Positions 17,215 to 28,517 are shown, numbered from the stretch's first letter. The stretch: 64,000 nucleotides of DNA from Leptolyngbya boryana PCC 6306 (GCF_000353285.1 NZ_KB731324.1:5288577-5352576), one strand, 5' to 3'. Translations and numbers: made by a program. The notes: a model not told the origin generated them from the sequence alone.

Positions 17215-18840
17215 TCAATTCCGGCATTCATATCCCGAATACGGTAGTCCGATGCGATATTGCCAGTCCGAATTTAACGCGCAAGTTCGATTCTGAAGCG
17301 CTAATGTTGTCGGAAAATCCCGTTTTCTCAATCCAGGCACGATCGCCCAAATCTCTTTGACATCCGCCGACAAACTTGCCAATCTGCTCCAAACTGCGCT
17401 GTCTCCTTGAGTTTTCGATAAAAACGCAAATTGAGAAGGCTGACAATTTTTGGGAGATTGTTGCTCAGTTGATTGAACCGCCAGAGCAAATCCTAAGCCG
17501 ACCGCAATATCCTGAAAATCGTTATAAGCCATGACGATCGCTCGACAGTCTGGATCCGTCACGATATTTTGCGCTACTCGATCGGGAGTATAGGGCTTGA
17601 GAAAAACTAAGTTCGAGATTACGAATATACAACTGAGTGCGCCAACTCCATAGAGCATCCATTGCGAGCCTGCGCGCTGTTTCCAAAAACTCGCCCCAAT
17701 TAATGCACAGACTGCCGGATAGTAAATAAAGTTGTATCGCGGCACTTGTGTAATATCTTTGCCGAGCACATAGACGATCGCTAAAAATTCCAGCAGCACT
17801 CCCCCGACAAAACTGATCAAGACCAGCGTTTCCCCATGTGTATCCGGATCTTTCCAGAGACACTTCAATCCGCGAATCATCCACCAAATGAGCCATCCTG
17901 CGAACAGCAGCATCGATACACTCGACAGCACAATGATCCAAGTCGGTTGAAACTCGACCGGAAATGCGACTACCATCACCAACCAGCCTGCCGCAAACTG
18001 ATACAAAGGTGCTAAAAAACTCCACCAAGCAGTCTGAGACGTGGCTAACCAATCTGTTTCAGGACGAGTCATATGACTGATAAAAGTAGGCAGCCACGGC
18101 AACCCAATGGCAAAAATGCCAAATCCGGCGGCAACAATCGCGCCCCAACTCCGCCACCAAAACTTGGTCGCAGGTCTTAAGCGCATTTGCAGCACGATTA
18201 AGGCAAAAAACTGAGCGGCGATCGCGAGCACTAAAAAATAATGCACATAGAATCCAATGCCATTTACGAGAATCCACCCGATCCAAATCTTCGGATCGTG
18301 TCGCTGCTGGACTAAATTTTGTTGAATCCGAATCAAGCCCATCAATCCCGCGATTACAAACAGCATCGGAACTGTATAGTGGCGAGCTTCCTGGGAGAGA
18401 TAGACCGCAAAAGGCGAAACTGCCATTGTCATGGCGGCGGCAATGCCTGCTGAAGTCGAGAAGGCGAAGCGATTGAGCCAATACACCCCGAAGAGGGCTG
18501 CAACGCCTGCAACAGCGCTCAGCGATCGCAATTTCCAGATCCAATTGCCGGGAGCAAATTGCACCCACTGATGCATCCAGCAAAAAAATAGCGGCGGGTG
18601 TACTGATTGTGTCGAAACGGTTTGAGCAATATTCGCGCAAGTGGTTGGCTTCAGTTGAAACAACTGATCTAAAACAGATAGATTAAAAAACTGCTCTAAA
18701 GGAACTTCACCATAATTCCGTCCAAAGCTGAAAATTGCGGTAATGACTTCATCCATCCACAACGGTTTGAGGTCGAGGTTCCAAAATCGCAAAACCCCAC
18801 CGATCAGCAGAACCGCAATCAAACTCATCCAGTGCTTCAA
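17215..18840 (-). CDS. GT39/ArnT-like polytopic glycosyltransferase
   Basis: This 541-residue membrane protein has about a dozen hydrophobic segments. The first external loop contains KPLWMDEVITAIFS, matching the acidic D/E motif at which GT-C enzymes such as PMT, ArnT and PglF-like transferases bind polyprenyl-phosphate sugars. A short C-terminal soluble part is rich in aromatic residues. It should act at the outer face of the cytoplasmic membrane using a lipid-linked sugar donor. Neighbours are unrelated housekeeping genes, so the acceptor is unknown. Confidence 0.75.
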   Translation of the reverse strand: MKHWMSLIAVLLIGGVLRFWNLDLKPLWMDEVITAIFSFGRNYGEVPLEQFFNLSVLDQLFQLKPTTCANIAQTVSTQSVHPPLFFCWMHQWVQFAPGNWIWKLRSLSAVAGVAALFGVYWLNRFAFSTSAGIAAAMTMAVSPFAVYLSQEARHYTVPMLFVIAGLMGLIRIQQNLVQQRHDPKIWIGWILVNGIGFYVHYFLVLAIAAQFFALIVLQMRLRPATKFWWRSWGAIVAAGFGIFAIGLPWLPTFISHMTRPETDWLATSQTAWWSFLAPLYQFAAGWLVMVVAFPVEFQPTWIIVLSSVSMLLFAGWLIWWMIRGLKCLWKDPDTHGETLVLISFVGGVLLEFLAIVYVLGKDITQVPRYNFIYYPAVCALIGASFWKQRAGSQWMLYGVGALSCIFVISNLVFLKPYTPDRVAQNIVTDPDCRAIVMAYNDFQDIAVGLGFALAVQSTEQQSPKNCQPSQFAFLSKTQGDSAVWSRLASLSADVKEIWAIVPGLRKRDFPTTLALQNRTCALNSDWQYRIGLPYSGYECRN

Positions 18841-18903
18841 GAGAAAAAGATCGAAACTCCAGCCTGAAGATTACACTAAAACCGGGACTCTGGAGAAAGG
18901 CAG

Positions 18904-19485
18904 ATGCGGGTGATTGGAATTACAGGCGGAATCGCCATGGGCAAGACAACCGTTTCAAACTATCTTGCAACGACCTATCATTTTCCGATCGTCGATGCTG
19001 ATCTAGTTGCACGCGAGGCAGTTGCAGTCGGCTCGCCGATTTTGTCACAAATTGTCGATCGCTATGGATCAAAGCTGATTCGACTCGATGGCACGCTCGA
19101 TCGATCTCGCTTAGGAGCAATTATTTTTGCAGATCCAATCGAACGAGCGTGGCTAGAGCAGCAAATTCATCCCTATGTTCGTAAAGTTTTTGAAACAGAA
19201 CGTGACCGTGCGACTGTGCCAACTGTGTTTGTGATTCCGCTGTTATTTGAAGCGCAAATGACAGATTTAGTCACGGAGATTTGGGTGATTACTTGTTCTG
19301 AGCAGCAGCAAATTCAGCGATTAATGCAGCGAGAGAAATTAAGTTTAGAGCAAGCCAAGGCGCGAATTCAGAGCCAAATGCCGATTCAAGAAAAGTGCGA
19401 TCGTGCCACGGTGGTTTTAGAGAATTCCACTAGCTTAGAGGCATTATTAAAACAAGTGGATCAAGCCGTCGATCGACTCAGTTGA
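18904..19485 (+). CDS. coaE: Dephospho-CoA kinase
   Basis: This 193-residue cytosolic kinase phosphorylates the 3'-OH of dephospho-CoA, the last step of coenzyme A synthesis. The P-loop GITGGIAMGKTTVSNYL is at the N-terminus, followed by VDADLVAREAV and the substrate segment LIRLDGTLDRSRLG. The LEQQIHPYVRK and VFVIPLLFEAQ segments complete the family pattern. The length is normal. It is read divergently from the GT39-like gene with a 63-base gap. Confidence 0.93.
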   Translation: MRVIGITGGIAMGKTTVSNYLATTYHFPIVDADLVAREAVAVGSPILSQIVDRYGSKLIRLDGTLDRSRLGAIIFADPIERAWLEQQIHPYVRKVFETERDRATVPTVFVIPLLFEAQMTDLVTEIWVITCSEQQQIQRLMQREKLSLEQAKARIQSQMPIQEKCDRATVVLENSTSLEALLKQVDQAVDRLS

Positions 19486-19544
19486 CAAGGGGCTATCGTT
19501 GCCAGATAGACTGATCAAGGCACAATCCTCAGACAAAATTTATT

Positions 19545-20132
19545 ATGGCAGCTACATTAAAACAAATAGCAGGTTATCTCGATGCTAAAGGCTGGAAATA
19601 CCGAATTGATGAAGAGGGCAGTCGAATTTTGACTGGGGTATTCGGCTCAAATTTAGAAGATTTTTTAATTGTGATTCAACTCGATGAAGATGGCGAATTC
19701 TTTGAAATGTTTGCGCCACGAGTTTTAGCAGGCGTTCAGAATCATCCGCATAAGACTGCGATTTTACAAACCATGTTAGCGATTTCTTGGGAAACGAAGA
19801 TGTTGCAGTGGGAGTATGATCCATCCGATGGTGAAATCCGCGCGATCATTGAGTTTCCGTTAGAAGATGCTCTGCTGACAGAACGACAGTTCAACCGCTG
19901 TTTGCTGAGCTTAGTCGAATTGGTTGATGAGTTAGCACTGCCACGCTTGAAAACAGTCATGGAAACGGGTGAAGATCCAGGCGATCTCGAAGAAGGGGAA
20001 CGCCTCTTGCTGGCATTGCAAGAAGAGTCGCCAGGATTGCTGACGGTGCTAGAACGAGCAATGGAAGCGAGAAAGCGTCGAGGACGGAGATTGCCTTCTG
20101 AGGAGAAGGATGATGATGAATCGTTGGCTTAA
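19545..20132 (+). CDS. YbjN-domain protein (DUF1821 type)
   Basis: This 195-residue soluble protein begins MAATLKQIAGYLDAKGWKYR and continues with a YbjN / type III secretion chaperone-like alpha/beta fold. It ends in a charged tail, RKRRGRRLPSEEKDDDESLA. Family members in cyanobacteria are conserved and cytosolic with no assigned activity; the fold resembles small chaperones and YbjN. It follows coaE by 59 bases on the same strand and could be co-transcribed. The family is clear and the function unknown. Confidence 0.8.
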   Translation: MAATLKQIAGYLDAKGWKYRIDEEGSRILTGVFGSNLEDFLIVIQLDEDGEFFEMFAPRVLAGVQNHPHKTAILQTMLAISWETKMLQWEYDPSDGEIRAIIEFPLEDALLTERQFNRCLLSLVELVDELALPRLKTVMETGEDPGDLEEGERLLLALQEESPGLLTVLERAMEARKRRGRRLPSEEKDDDESLA

Positions 20133-20439
20133 TTGTTGAGGGGGCTGAGTTGTAGTGCTGCTAGTGAATTCCCACTCTGATTACTCAGTAGATCGGCGCA
20201 ATTCGCTTGAAGATAGTTGCTTCGTTGCTCACCCGCCCTGAACTGGAAGTTCGGGCTAACCGTGCCAAGTGGGTTGAAACCCACTGAAGAAGCCGTTTTC
20301 ATTGGCTGTTAGTCCCAGAGCGGACTTCGCACAGTTAGCCCCGAATTCATTCCGGGGCGGGTGAGCAACGAAGCGAACGGACTCATCTACTGATTCGCGG
20401 GGACGAGTGCGAATCGATATCACCATTCAGCACCTTCAT
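20133..20439. other. Intergenic stretch carrying a folded repeat
   Basis: This 307-base gap lies between the convergent YbjN gene and the por gene. Most of it is the palindromic repeat described separately (20219-20376). The remaining flanks show no gene or promoter. Confidence 0.6.
20219..20376. repeat. Folded palindromic repeat, copy 1
   Basis: A perfect 20-bp terminal inverted repeat (20219-20238 with 20355-20374) encloses further pairing: 20253-20270 pairs with 20324-20341 at 16 of 18 positions. There are hairpins at 20240-20252 (GAACT/AGTTC) and 20268-20285 (AGTGGGTT/AACCCACT), and a CCCCG/CCGGGG hairpin near 20339-20357. The whole would fold as a branched, multi-arm RNA or cruciform. 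By my hand alignment, positions 20232-20376 match 52285-52429 with 8 differences in 145 bases and no gaps. No transposase is seen, so this is a non-autonomous dispersed element. Confidence 0.85.
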
Positions 20440-21534
<1,095 letters not shown>

Positions 21535-21587
21535 TTATTAAAGAGTGAAGCCTGTTATTCTGTCTTCTTGCCCCTTGTTCTGCGTTT

Positions 21588-23471
21588 ATGGATGCCACGC
21601 TCGCAACAACCTTACAAATTGTCATCACAGTGATGGCAGGAATTGGAGCGCAGGTCGTTGCGGAATGGGTGCAGATTCCGGCGATCGTCTTTTTGCTCTT
21701 GTTTGGGGTGATTTTAGGATCGAGCGTGCTGAATTGGTTGCATCCGGATCAGTTGGGGACTGGGCTAGAAGTTCTGATTGCGCTTTTGGTGGCAGTGATC
21801 TTGTTTGAAGGCGGATTTAATCTGCAATTGAGAGAACTGGGTCGAGTGTCCGGCAGTTTGCGGAATTTGGTGACGATCGGGACGCTGATCACAATATTGG
21901 GCGGAGGATTAGCCGCGCATTGGTTGAGTGAATTTCCTTGGTCGATCGCGTTTCTATATGCTGCGTTAGTCGTGGTCACAGGCCCCGTTGTGATTAACTC
22001 GCTGCTGCGGCATGTAAAAGTCGATCGACAAGTTGCGACGATTTTAGAAGGGGAAGGGGTGCTGATTGACCCCATCGGTGCAATTTTGGCAGTGGTTGTG
22101 TTGAATGTGGTTTTGAATGGTCAGTCGAATCCGTTCAACATTGCCGGAGATTTGATCCTCCGCTTAGGCATTGGGGGTGGAATTGGAGCCATTGGAGCTT
22201 GGCTCATGGGCGTTTTGCTCCGGCGGGCGACGTTTCTCTCTGAAGACTTGAAAACCTTAGTGGTTCTGGCTGGATTGTGGGGCTTGTTTGGGCTAGCACA
22301 GACGATTCGCAGTGAAGCAGGATTGATGGCAACGGTGGTTGCGGGCATCGTGCTGAGAGCGTTTGCGCTGCCAGAGGAACGATTGTTGAAACGGTTTAAA
22401 GGACAGCTAACGACTTTAGCGGTTTCGGTACTGTTTATTTTATTGTCGGCAGATTTGTCGATCGCTGGAATTCTGGCTCTGGGTTGGGGTGGATTATTCA
22501 CAGTGTTCGCTTTAATGTTCGTAGTTCGTCCGATTAGTGTTTTCGCTTGTACTTGGAAAAGTGATCTCAATTGGCGACAAAAAATCTTTCTCAGTTGGAT
22601 TGCTCCCCGGGGAATTATTGCGGCTTCTGTTGCGTCGATTTTTGCGATTCTTCTGACGCAACGAGGTATTAACGGGGGTGATTCGATTAAGGCACTCGTC
22701 TTTTTGACGATTATATTAACAGTCGTATTGCAATCCGTGAGTGCTCAGATGCTTGCGAATCTGTTGAAGATTACCGCAGAAGATACGACTGGCGCGGTGA
22801 TTGTGGGATGTAGTCCTTTGAGTTTGTTGATTGCAAGATTGTTTCGCGATCGCGGAGAATCGATCGCGCTGATCGACACTGATCCAGACTCTTATCCTAC
22901 CGATGCGAATTTGACAGTTTTTATTCGCAGTGCTTTAGATACGGATGTTTTAGAAGAAGCGGGCTTAGCTTCAGTGGGAACTTTTCTGGCAATGACAAAT
23001 AATAGTGAGGTGAATCTGGTCTTAGCTCAAAGAGCGATCGAGGAATTTGCACCGCCGCGTGTGTTGTCGGTATTTCCGGCGGATGCGACGGCTTCGATCA
23101 AGATTCAGGGAGCATTTACGGCACAGTTTAATTTGAAAACTTGGAATCAGTTTCTCGCGGATAATGCCGTGAAGTTAGGAGAGACGGAGTTTGGCGAGAA
23201 TTTTGAAGCACAACAGGCATATCTGCGATCGCTGATCGACTCTGAAACGGTGCTGCCAGTTTTACTCGAACGGGACAATAGTTTACAAGTTTGTCCTGCC
23301 GAGATGACTTGGCAAGTGGGCGATCGATTAATTTATCTCTTGCATGATCCCAAACCGAAGTTACTCAAAGTTCTCGGTGGTTCAAATCAAACGAAATTGA
23401 CGTTAGAAAAACTATCAGAGATCGAGGAGATTCCGGTGCTTGAAGCCAGCGTTGACGAATCTTCGGTATGA
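21588..23471 (+). CDS. CPA1-type Na+/H+ antiporter with C-terminal RCK domain
   Basis: This 627-residue protein has about 400 N-terminal residues of membrane helices of the cation:proton antiporter fold (LLFGVILGS, the VVTGPVVINSLL segment that replaces the usual TDP motif, and a late SWIAPRGIIAASVAS helix). A cytoplasmic TrkA-N/RCK domain follows (AVIVGCSPLSLLIARLFRDR, then DTDPDS). It should exchange Na+ or K+ for protons at the plasma membrane, gated by nucleotide binding. It is divergent from por with a 179-base shared upstream region. A second, RCK-less antiporter lies at 37801-39417. Confidence 0.85.
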   Translation: MDATLATTLQIVITVMAGIGAQVVAEWVQIPAIVFLLLFGVILGSSVLNWLHPDQLGTGLEVLIALLVAVILFEGGFNLQLRELGRVSGSLRNLVTIGTLITILGGGLAAHWLSEFPWSIAFLYAALVVVTGPVVINSLLRHVKVDRQVATILEGEGVLIDPIGAILAVVVLNVVLNGQSNPFNIAGDLILRLGIGGGIGAIGAWLMGVLLRRATFLSEDLKTLVVLAGLWGLFGLAQTIRSEAGLMATVVAGIVLRAFALPEERLLKRFKGQLTTLAVSVLFILLSADLSIAGILALGWGGLFTVFALMFVVRPISVFACTWKSDLNWRQKIFLSWIAPRGIIAASVASIFAILLTQRGINGGDSIKALVFLTIILTVVLQSVSAQMLANLLKITAEDTTGAVIVGCSPLSLLIARLFRDRGESIALIDTDPDSYPTDANLTVFIRSALDTDVLEEAGLASVGTFLAMTNNSEVNLVLAQRAIEEFAPPRVLSVFPADATASIKIQGAFTAQFNLKTWNQFLADNAVKLGETEFGENFEAQQAYLRSLIDSETVLPVLLERDNSLQVCPAEMTWQVGDRLIYLLHDPKPKLLKVLGGSNQTKLTLEKLSEIEEIPVLEASVDESSV

Positions 23472-23500
23472 TTGATGGGTTGCATTCGTCTTGTTGAACT

Positions 23501-24799
23501 ATGACTGCCTCGACTGGAATTTCGCTTACAACTTTGGCGCAGCAAACTCAAGCCGCAGCCCGTCAGCTTGCGGTGCAACCGACCGAACGGCGCAATGATG
23601 CGATCGCCAAAATTGCTGATGCGTTAGAAAGTCATGCTGCTGAAATTCTCGCAGCGAATGCAGCAGATTGCGAAGCGGCAAAATCAGATGGAATTGCATC
23701 AGCTTTGTATGCCCGATTGAAGTTAGACGAAGCGAAACTGAAAGCTGCGATCGTAGGCGTTCGAGATGTCGGAAAGCTTGCCGATCCGATTGGAGCGGTT
23801 CAGATTCATCGCGAATTAGATGAAGGCTTGATTCTGAAGCGAATTAGTTGCCCCTTGGGTGTTTTAGGCGTGATTTTTGAAGCCCGACCCGATGCGGTGA
23901 TGCAGATTTCTAGCCTTGCGATTAAGTCGGGCAATGGTGTGATTCTTAAAGGTGGGAAAGAGGCAATTCGATCGTGTGAAGCATTAGTCAAAGCAATTCA
24001 AGAAGGACTATCACAAGCAGGAATCGATCCATCTGTGGTACAACTTTTGACTACACGAGAAGAAACGCTGGAGCTATTAAAGCTTGATCAGTATGTGGAT
24101 TTGATCATTCCTCGCGGCTCGAATTCGTTTGTGAAGTTTGTTCAAGACAATACGCGAATTCCAGTGCTCGGTCATGCTGATGGAATTTGCCATTTGTACG
24201 TCGATCGAGCAGCGGATATTCCCAAAGCGATTCAAATTGCAGTTGATTCTAAAACGCAATATCCGGCAGCTTGTAATGCGATCGAGACGTTACTGGTGGA
24301 TCAAGCGATTGCTTCAGAATTTCTCCTTGAAGCGGCTCCGGCATTTCAAGCTAAGAATGTTGAACTGCGGGGAGATGAACGCACGCGCGACATTCTCAAC
24401 ATTGCAGCAGCAACCGAAGCAGATTGGTCAACCGAGTACAGTGATTTGATTCTGGCGATCAAAATTGTGGATTCGACAGAAGATGCGATCGCTCATATCA
24501 ACACTTACGGCTCGAAACATACCGAAGCGATCGCAACCGAAGATGCAAAAACGGCGCAGTATTTTCTCGATCGGGTCGATGCAGCAGGTGTATATCACAA
24601 CTGTTCGACTCGATTTGCCGATGGGTTCCGCTATGGATTTGGTGCAGAGGTTGGGATTAGTACCCAGAAGATGCCGCCGCGAGGTCCAGTTGGGTTAGAA
24701 GGGCTAGTGACTTACAAGTATCAGCTAGTTGGAAATGGTCAAATCGCAGCAACTTACTCAGGCGCAAACGCGAAACCCTTTACACATCGAGACTTGTAG
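23501..24799 (+). CDS. proA: Gamma-glutamyl phosphate reductase
   Basis: This 432-residue aldehyde-dehydrogenase-fold enzyme makes glutamate-5-semialdehyde from gamma-glutamyl phosphate with NADPH in proline synthesis. The family N-terminus ([13 protein letters not shown]), [20 protein letters not shown], the catalytic cysteine in [12 protein letters not shown] and the C-terminal [18 protein letters not shown] are all present. The length is normal. It starts 29 bases after the antiporter stop and may be co-transcribed with it. Confidence 0.95.
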   Translation: MTASTGISLTTLAQQTQAAARQLAVQPTERRNDAIAKIADALESHAAEILAANAADCEAAKSDGIASALYARLKLDEAKLKAAIVGVRDVGKLADPIGAVQIHRELDEGLILKRISCPLGVLGVIFEARPDAVMQISSLAIKSGNGVILKGGKEAIRSCEALVKAIQEGLSQAGIDPSVVQLLTTREETLELLKLDQYVDLIIPRGSNSFVKFVQDNTRIPVLGHADGICHLYVDRAADIPKAIQIAVDSKTQYPAACNAIETLLVDQAIASEFLLEAAPAFQAKNVELRGDERTRDILNIAAATEADWSTEYSDLILAIKIVDSTEDAIAHINTYGSKHTEAIATEDAKTAQYFLDRVDAAGVYHNCSTRFADGFRYGFGAEVGISTQKMPPRGPVGLEGLVTYKYQLVGNGQIAATYSGANAKPFTHRDL

Positions 24800-24880
24800 G
24801 AAGTACCCAGACGGGCACTGTCGATCGCTTGGCTCCTGGAAGACGATAGATTCGTTCCCTAAACAACAGGAGTTCCAAAG

Positions 24881-26263
24881 ATGGCGATTGACGAAACCAA
24901 AATGGTGCAGTCGATTTATGACACGCTGTTTAATGCCTATACTAAAACCCCTCCAGGTGGACTACCCGCTGGCAGTCAGGCGGATAAAGTTTTTATCACG
25001 ATGGTTCCGGGTGGAGAGCCGATCAATGTTGCTCAGTATGCAAATCCGGTTAGTCCGCTGAATCCACAAGGCATTCCTGCCGCTGCTGAAAACTTTTCTC
25101 GATTGGTCGATCGTGTGCCGCTAGTCAATGGCACGTTTGTAGACACAGGCAAGAAAGTTTCTGAAGTCTACAAACAAGTGGTTGAAGGTGCAAGTGTGAC
25201 TCCGCAACCTGTCGATCCAGCACTCAAAGCAGCTTACGATGCAGCATTTGATCTGCTCAATGACAAAGGACAAGACTTCAACGATTTGGGACAACCGATC
25301 GAAGTCGATGTTGATTCGATGCTTTATGTAAACTACAAGCGCAAGCAAAATGCTTACATTGATGCAGTCGCTTCTTTTGTCGCAGAGTCTTCTAAGTATG
25401 ACATGACGAAACCTGCGGATCAGCGAGCTTGGGCAATGTTGGGACCGTCGTTGCAACGTCGCTTGGTCACAGCTTGGAATGATTTCCAAACGGCTCAGGC
25501 GAAACGCGTAGAAGACGCGCTTGCAACAATGGCACAGTCTGCCACAAATCAGGTCGGTCGTGTGTTCAAAGATGCTCAAGAAAAACTGGTACTGCTCGAA
25601 AAAGGCAGCGCTCGTGATCAAGCTGAAAAGTACTTTGCAAGCTATGCTTTCCCGGCAAATTGGTACTCGTCGAGTGCTGCTCAAGGCTGGTCTTCTCTGA
25701 GTTTTACCTCTTCGCGCTATCAGTTAAATGAAAGCTCTAGCTTCAAGAAATTTGGCGGTGGAGCGAAGTTCAATTTGGGCTTGTGGAGTGTGGGCGGCGG
25801 AGCTTCGCATAGTGAAACTCGTCGGCATATGGATAGTCAAACTGATGATCTGTCGGTGAGCTTCCGGTATGCGCGGATTAATATCGATCGTCCTTGGATG
25901 AATCCGATGATCTTCGATCTGCCCGGTTGGAAGTATGGGGTCATGGGTAAAGGAAGCATTGCTTCGGGTAATCCGGCGACCGCAGATGGCAGAATTATGC
26001 CGTTGTTGCCGACGGGTTTTATTGTCGTGCGCGATTTGAAGATTAGCGCGACTTGGAGTAGTGCTGAGAAAGACTACATTAGTAAATCGACCAAAGGTGG
26101 CGGTAGCTTTGGTTGGGGTCCATTCTCGGTGGGTGGATCATATGAATCGAATTCGACGAATTTCCGCTTCCAGTCTGAATTTGATGGACGGACTTTATCG
26201 GCTCCCGGACTGCAATTGATGGCATTCATTAACGCAGTACTCCCGATGTCTCCGAAGGAATAG
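24881..26263 (+). CDS. Unknown protein, paralog 1 of an adjacent pair
   Basis: This 460-residue protein belongs to no family I recognise. The N-terminal region (MVQSIYDTLFNAYTK, then VDRVPLVNGTFVDTG) is shared with the next gene. A helical middle of roughly residues 110-255 is unique to this copy. The C-terminal half is glycine- and beta-rich and shared: FKKFGGGAKFNLG, DDLSVSFRYARINIDRPWM, LLPTGFIVVRDLKISATWS, FGWGPFSVGGSY and LSAPGLQLMAFINAVLP. There is no signal peptide or long membrane helix. The ribosome-binding site AGGAG precedes the ATG. The beta-rich, aromatic and glycine repeats resemble extracellular or pore-forming folds, but this is only an impression. Confidence 0.7.
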   Translation: MAIDETKMVQSIYDTLFNAYTKTPPGGLPAGSQADKVFITMVPGGEPINVAQYANPVSPLNPQGIPAAAENFSRLVDRVPLVNGTFVDTGKKVSEVYKQVVEGASVTPQPVDPALKAAYDAAFDLLNDKGQDFNDLGQPIEVDVDSMLYVNYKRKQNAYIDAVASFVAESSKYDMTKPADQRAWAMLGPSLQRRLVTAWNDFQTAQAKRVEDALATMAQSATNQVGRVFKDAQEKLVLLEKGSARDQAEKYFASYAFPANWYSSSAAQGWSSLSFTSSRYQLNESSSFKKFGGGAKFNLGLWSVGGGASHSETRRHMDSQTDDLSVSFRYARINIDRPWMNPMIFDLPGWKYGVMGKGSIASGNPATADGRIMPLLPTGFIVVRDLKISATWSSAEKDYISKSTKGGGSFGWGPFSVGGSYESNSTNFRFQSEFDGRTLSAPGLQLMAFINAVLPMSPKE

Positions 26264-26368
26264 GTTACGCATCGAGTCGGGCAGTACTTGGAAAACCTCC
26301 TCTTTGATCAGAGGAATCGTTGAAAGTGCTGCCTGATGATCTGTTGATTCATCGACTGTGGAGAGATT

Positions 26369-27667
26369 GTGATGCCGATCGATCAAATTGCCCTCATTCA
26401 AACTGTTTACGATACGATTTTTTCAACTTTAGTTCAGCCTCCGCGACCCGGCGCACCCAATGCGCGATCGCAAGAAATGCTCTTAACTTTGGAATGGCCC
26501 GGTCAACAACTCGATGCCAGCCAGTACCAAAATCCCTGGACTCCTCAAAATCCCAATGGTTCGACTTTAGCGACTGAGATGTTCTCAGCGTTGATTGATG
26601 CGATTCCGCTGGTCGATGCAACTTATGTCGATTCGGGCGTAACCGTTGAGGAAATGTACGAGTTTGCTTTAGCCGCGAATGCGATTCCATTGCCGCCGGA
26701 TGCCAGTGGTCAAGTGCCCCCCAATCCGGTGAATGTTACGTTGCAAAATGCTCGACAATTGTTTGAGCATACCAAGATGGCAAGTGTAATTCAGCCTGTT
26801 TTGTCATATCGTCCGTCCTATGCGACTCCTGGGAATTGGTGTGATGAAGCAGCCATGCAAACTTGGACGCAGATCAATGTCAACTCAAATCAGACGAAAA
26901 AGATCGCAGATTCGCCTTTTGTGCGCGTCGGAGGCGCAAAACGGATCAAAGACGGGATTTGGAAATTACCTAAAGGTGGCATAAAGCCAGGTGGAACGAT
27001 TGAAACTCCGCCGATTAAAACATTACCAATCGATCCGGAAATTCTCCGTCGTACTCGAATCAATCCTCGTCTCGATCGTGTAGTTGCTCGTCCATTGAAT
27101 ACGGCGACGCTTGCAACGCCAGCAGTGACGGCAAAACAAGCGCTGCAAATGCAACATATCTCACCGAATCCAATGTTAGTCAGTCGGATTCGACCTGATA
27201 TTTTAGAGAAAATCAAGCTGCGTCCGTTAGAAGATCGAGCGATCGATACCGAAACGAAAGACTTGAATATCTCATTCCGATGCTGTCGCGTCAATTTCTC
27301 GCGTCCCTGGTTGCTGAAATCGTTACTCGAAATCACAGGCTGGACGTTGCCAGGACAAGCGCCCGGAAGCTTATCTTCTGGAAAGTTAGAAGAAAATTTT
27401 GGCTCGTTTCCGCTGTTGCCGATCGGGTTTATTGCAGTGCGTGATCTAAAGATCAGTGCGAATTGGAGCAAAGTCGATCGAGAATTTGCAACGCAGGTCG
27501 CTTCTGGAAAACAAGCGATCGGGTTTGGCCCATTCTCGCTGAGTGGTAACTATGCCGAATCTGGCAGAACTTACACTTCAAGCTTTGATGGCGTCACGAT
27601 TTCTTCGCCGGGTCTACAAATTCTGGGCTGGATCAATCTGGTGATTCCGTTCGCGCCGCCAGCATAG
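26369..27667 (+). CDS. Unknown protein, paralog 2 of an adjacent pair
   Basis: This 432-residue protein is homologous to the previous gene at both ends: LIQTVYDTIFSTLVQ and IDAIPLVDATYVDSG at the N-terminus, then KDLNISFRCCRVNFSRPWLL, LPIGFIAVRDLKISANWSK, IGFGPFSLSGNYAESG and ISSPGLQILGWINLVIPFAP. The middle is different: it lacks the helical insert and has a proline- and arginine-rich stretch (residues about 190-290) instead. The 105-base gap and same strand suggest one unit. Conservation of both ends with a swapped middle suggests a modular structural protein. Function unknown. Confidence 0.7.
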   Translation: MMPIDQIALIQTVYDTIFSTLVQPPRPGAPNARSQEMLLTLEWPGQQLDASQYQNPWTPQNPNGSTLATEMFSALIDAIPLVDATYVDSGVTVEEMYEFALAANAIPLPPDASGQVPPNPVNVTLQNARQLFEHTKMASVIQPVLSYRPSYATPGNWCDEAAMQTWTQINVNSNQTKKIADSPFVRVGGAKRIKDGIWKLPKGGIKPGGTIETPPIKTLPIDPEILRRTRINPRLDRVVARPLNTATLATPAVTAKQALQMQHISPNPMLVSRIRPDILEKIKLRPLEDRAIDTETKDLNISFRCCRVNFSRPWLLKSLLEITGWTLPGQAPGSLSSGKLEENFGSFPLLPIGFIAVRDLKISANWSKVDREFATQVASGKQAIGFGPFSLSGNYAESGRTYTSSFDGVTISSPGLQILGWINLVIPFAPPA

Positions 27668-27706
27668 GGAAATTGGTTGACTGTGCTGTTTTTATAGCGA
27701 ATCAAG

Positions 27707-27753
27707 AGTGGGGAGTAGGGAACTACAAAAGGCATCACACCCTACTCCCCACT
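27707..27753. terminator. Palindrome between convergent genes, possible bidirectional terminator
   Basis: A perfect 14-bp inverted repeat (AGTGGGGAGTAGGG with CCCTACTCCCCACT) has a 19-base spacer. It lies between the convergent unknown protein and tpiA. No U-tract follows on the plus strand, so termination is only inferred from position. The GGGGAGT unit recurs at 28626-28694. Confidence 0.5.
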
Positions 27754-27791
27754 CCCCACTTTACAAATGATTTAGGACTGTTACATCTAAA

Positions 27792-28517
27792 TTAGACGTA
27801 ATTCACAATCCGTGCAAACCCTTTCGGATCAAGACTTGCACCACCGACTAAAGCCCCATCAATCTCAGGCTGTGCCATGATTTCATCAACATTCTCAGGC
27901 TTCACTGAACCGCCGTATTGAATCGTGACATTTGGATTGGTCAACTTACTGCGGATTAATCCAATGACGCGATTGGCTTCGATCGCGTCACAAGTATCTC
28001 CAGTCCCAATCGCCCAAATTGGCTCATAGGCAATCACCAGATTCTCCTGGTCAACGCCGACTAAGCCGAGTTCTAATTGTTTGAAAATGACGGCTTCGGT
28101 TTCGCCTGCATCCCGTTGCTGCTTACTTTCGCCCACGCAGAGAATCGGTTTTAATCCGGCTTTCTGTGCGGCTTTCAGTCGTAGGTTCACGGTTTCATCG
28201 GTTTCGCCAAAAAATTGCCGTCTTTCGCTGTGCCCGATCACGACATAGCGCACACTCAATTCTTGCAACATCGCAGCCGAAATCTCGCCTGTAAAAGCCC
28301 CAGACTCTGCCCAATGAACGTTTTGCGCCCCAACTTGAATCCGACCGCCGTGCAAGTTTTTCGACAACACTGCTAAATCAGTAAACGGCACACACAGTAA
28401 AACTTCTCGATCGTCTGGTGTCTCGTCTAGCTGAGGCTTAAACTCCTGCAAAAACTCCAAGGTTTCTGCTTGAGTCTTAAACATTTTCCAGTTGCCAGCA
28501 ATGATAACTTTTCGCAC
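27792..28517 (-). CDS. tpiA: Triosephosphate isomerase
   Basis: This 241-residue TIM-barrel enzyme interconverts dihydroxyacetone phosphate and glyceraldehyde-3-phosphate in glycolysis and the Calvin cycle. The N-terminal NWKMFKT carries the catalytic lysine, [13 protein letters not shown] the catalytic histidine, and [11 protein letters not shown] the catalytic glutamate; the phosphate loop is [12 protein letters not shown]. The length is slightly short but normal for cyanobacteria. The gene is monocistronic between two palindromic spacers. Confidence 0.96.
   Translation of the reverse strand: MRKVIIAGNWKMFKTQAETLEFLQEFKPQLDETPDDREVLLCVPFTDLAVLSKNLHGGRIQVGAQNVHWAESGAFTGEISAAMLQELSVRYVVIGHSERRQFFGETDETVNLRLKAAQKAGLKPILCVGESKQQRDAGETEAVIFKQLELGLVGVDQENLVIAYEPIWAIGTGDTCDAIEANRVIGLIRSKLTNPNVTIQYGGSVKPENVDEIMAQPEIDGALVGGASLDPKGFARIVNYV

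Noticed and set aside
20219-20376. Insertion sequence at the 20.2 kb repeat
   Set aside because: The terminal inverted repeat is perfect, but there is no transposase frame and no clear target duplication, so only a non-autonomous repeat is supported.
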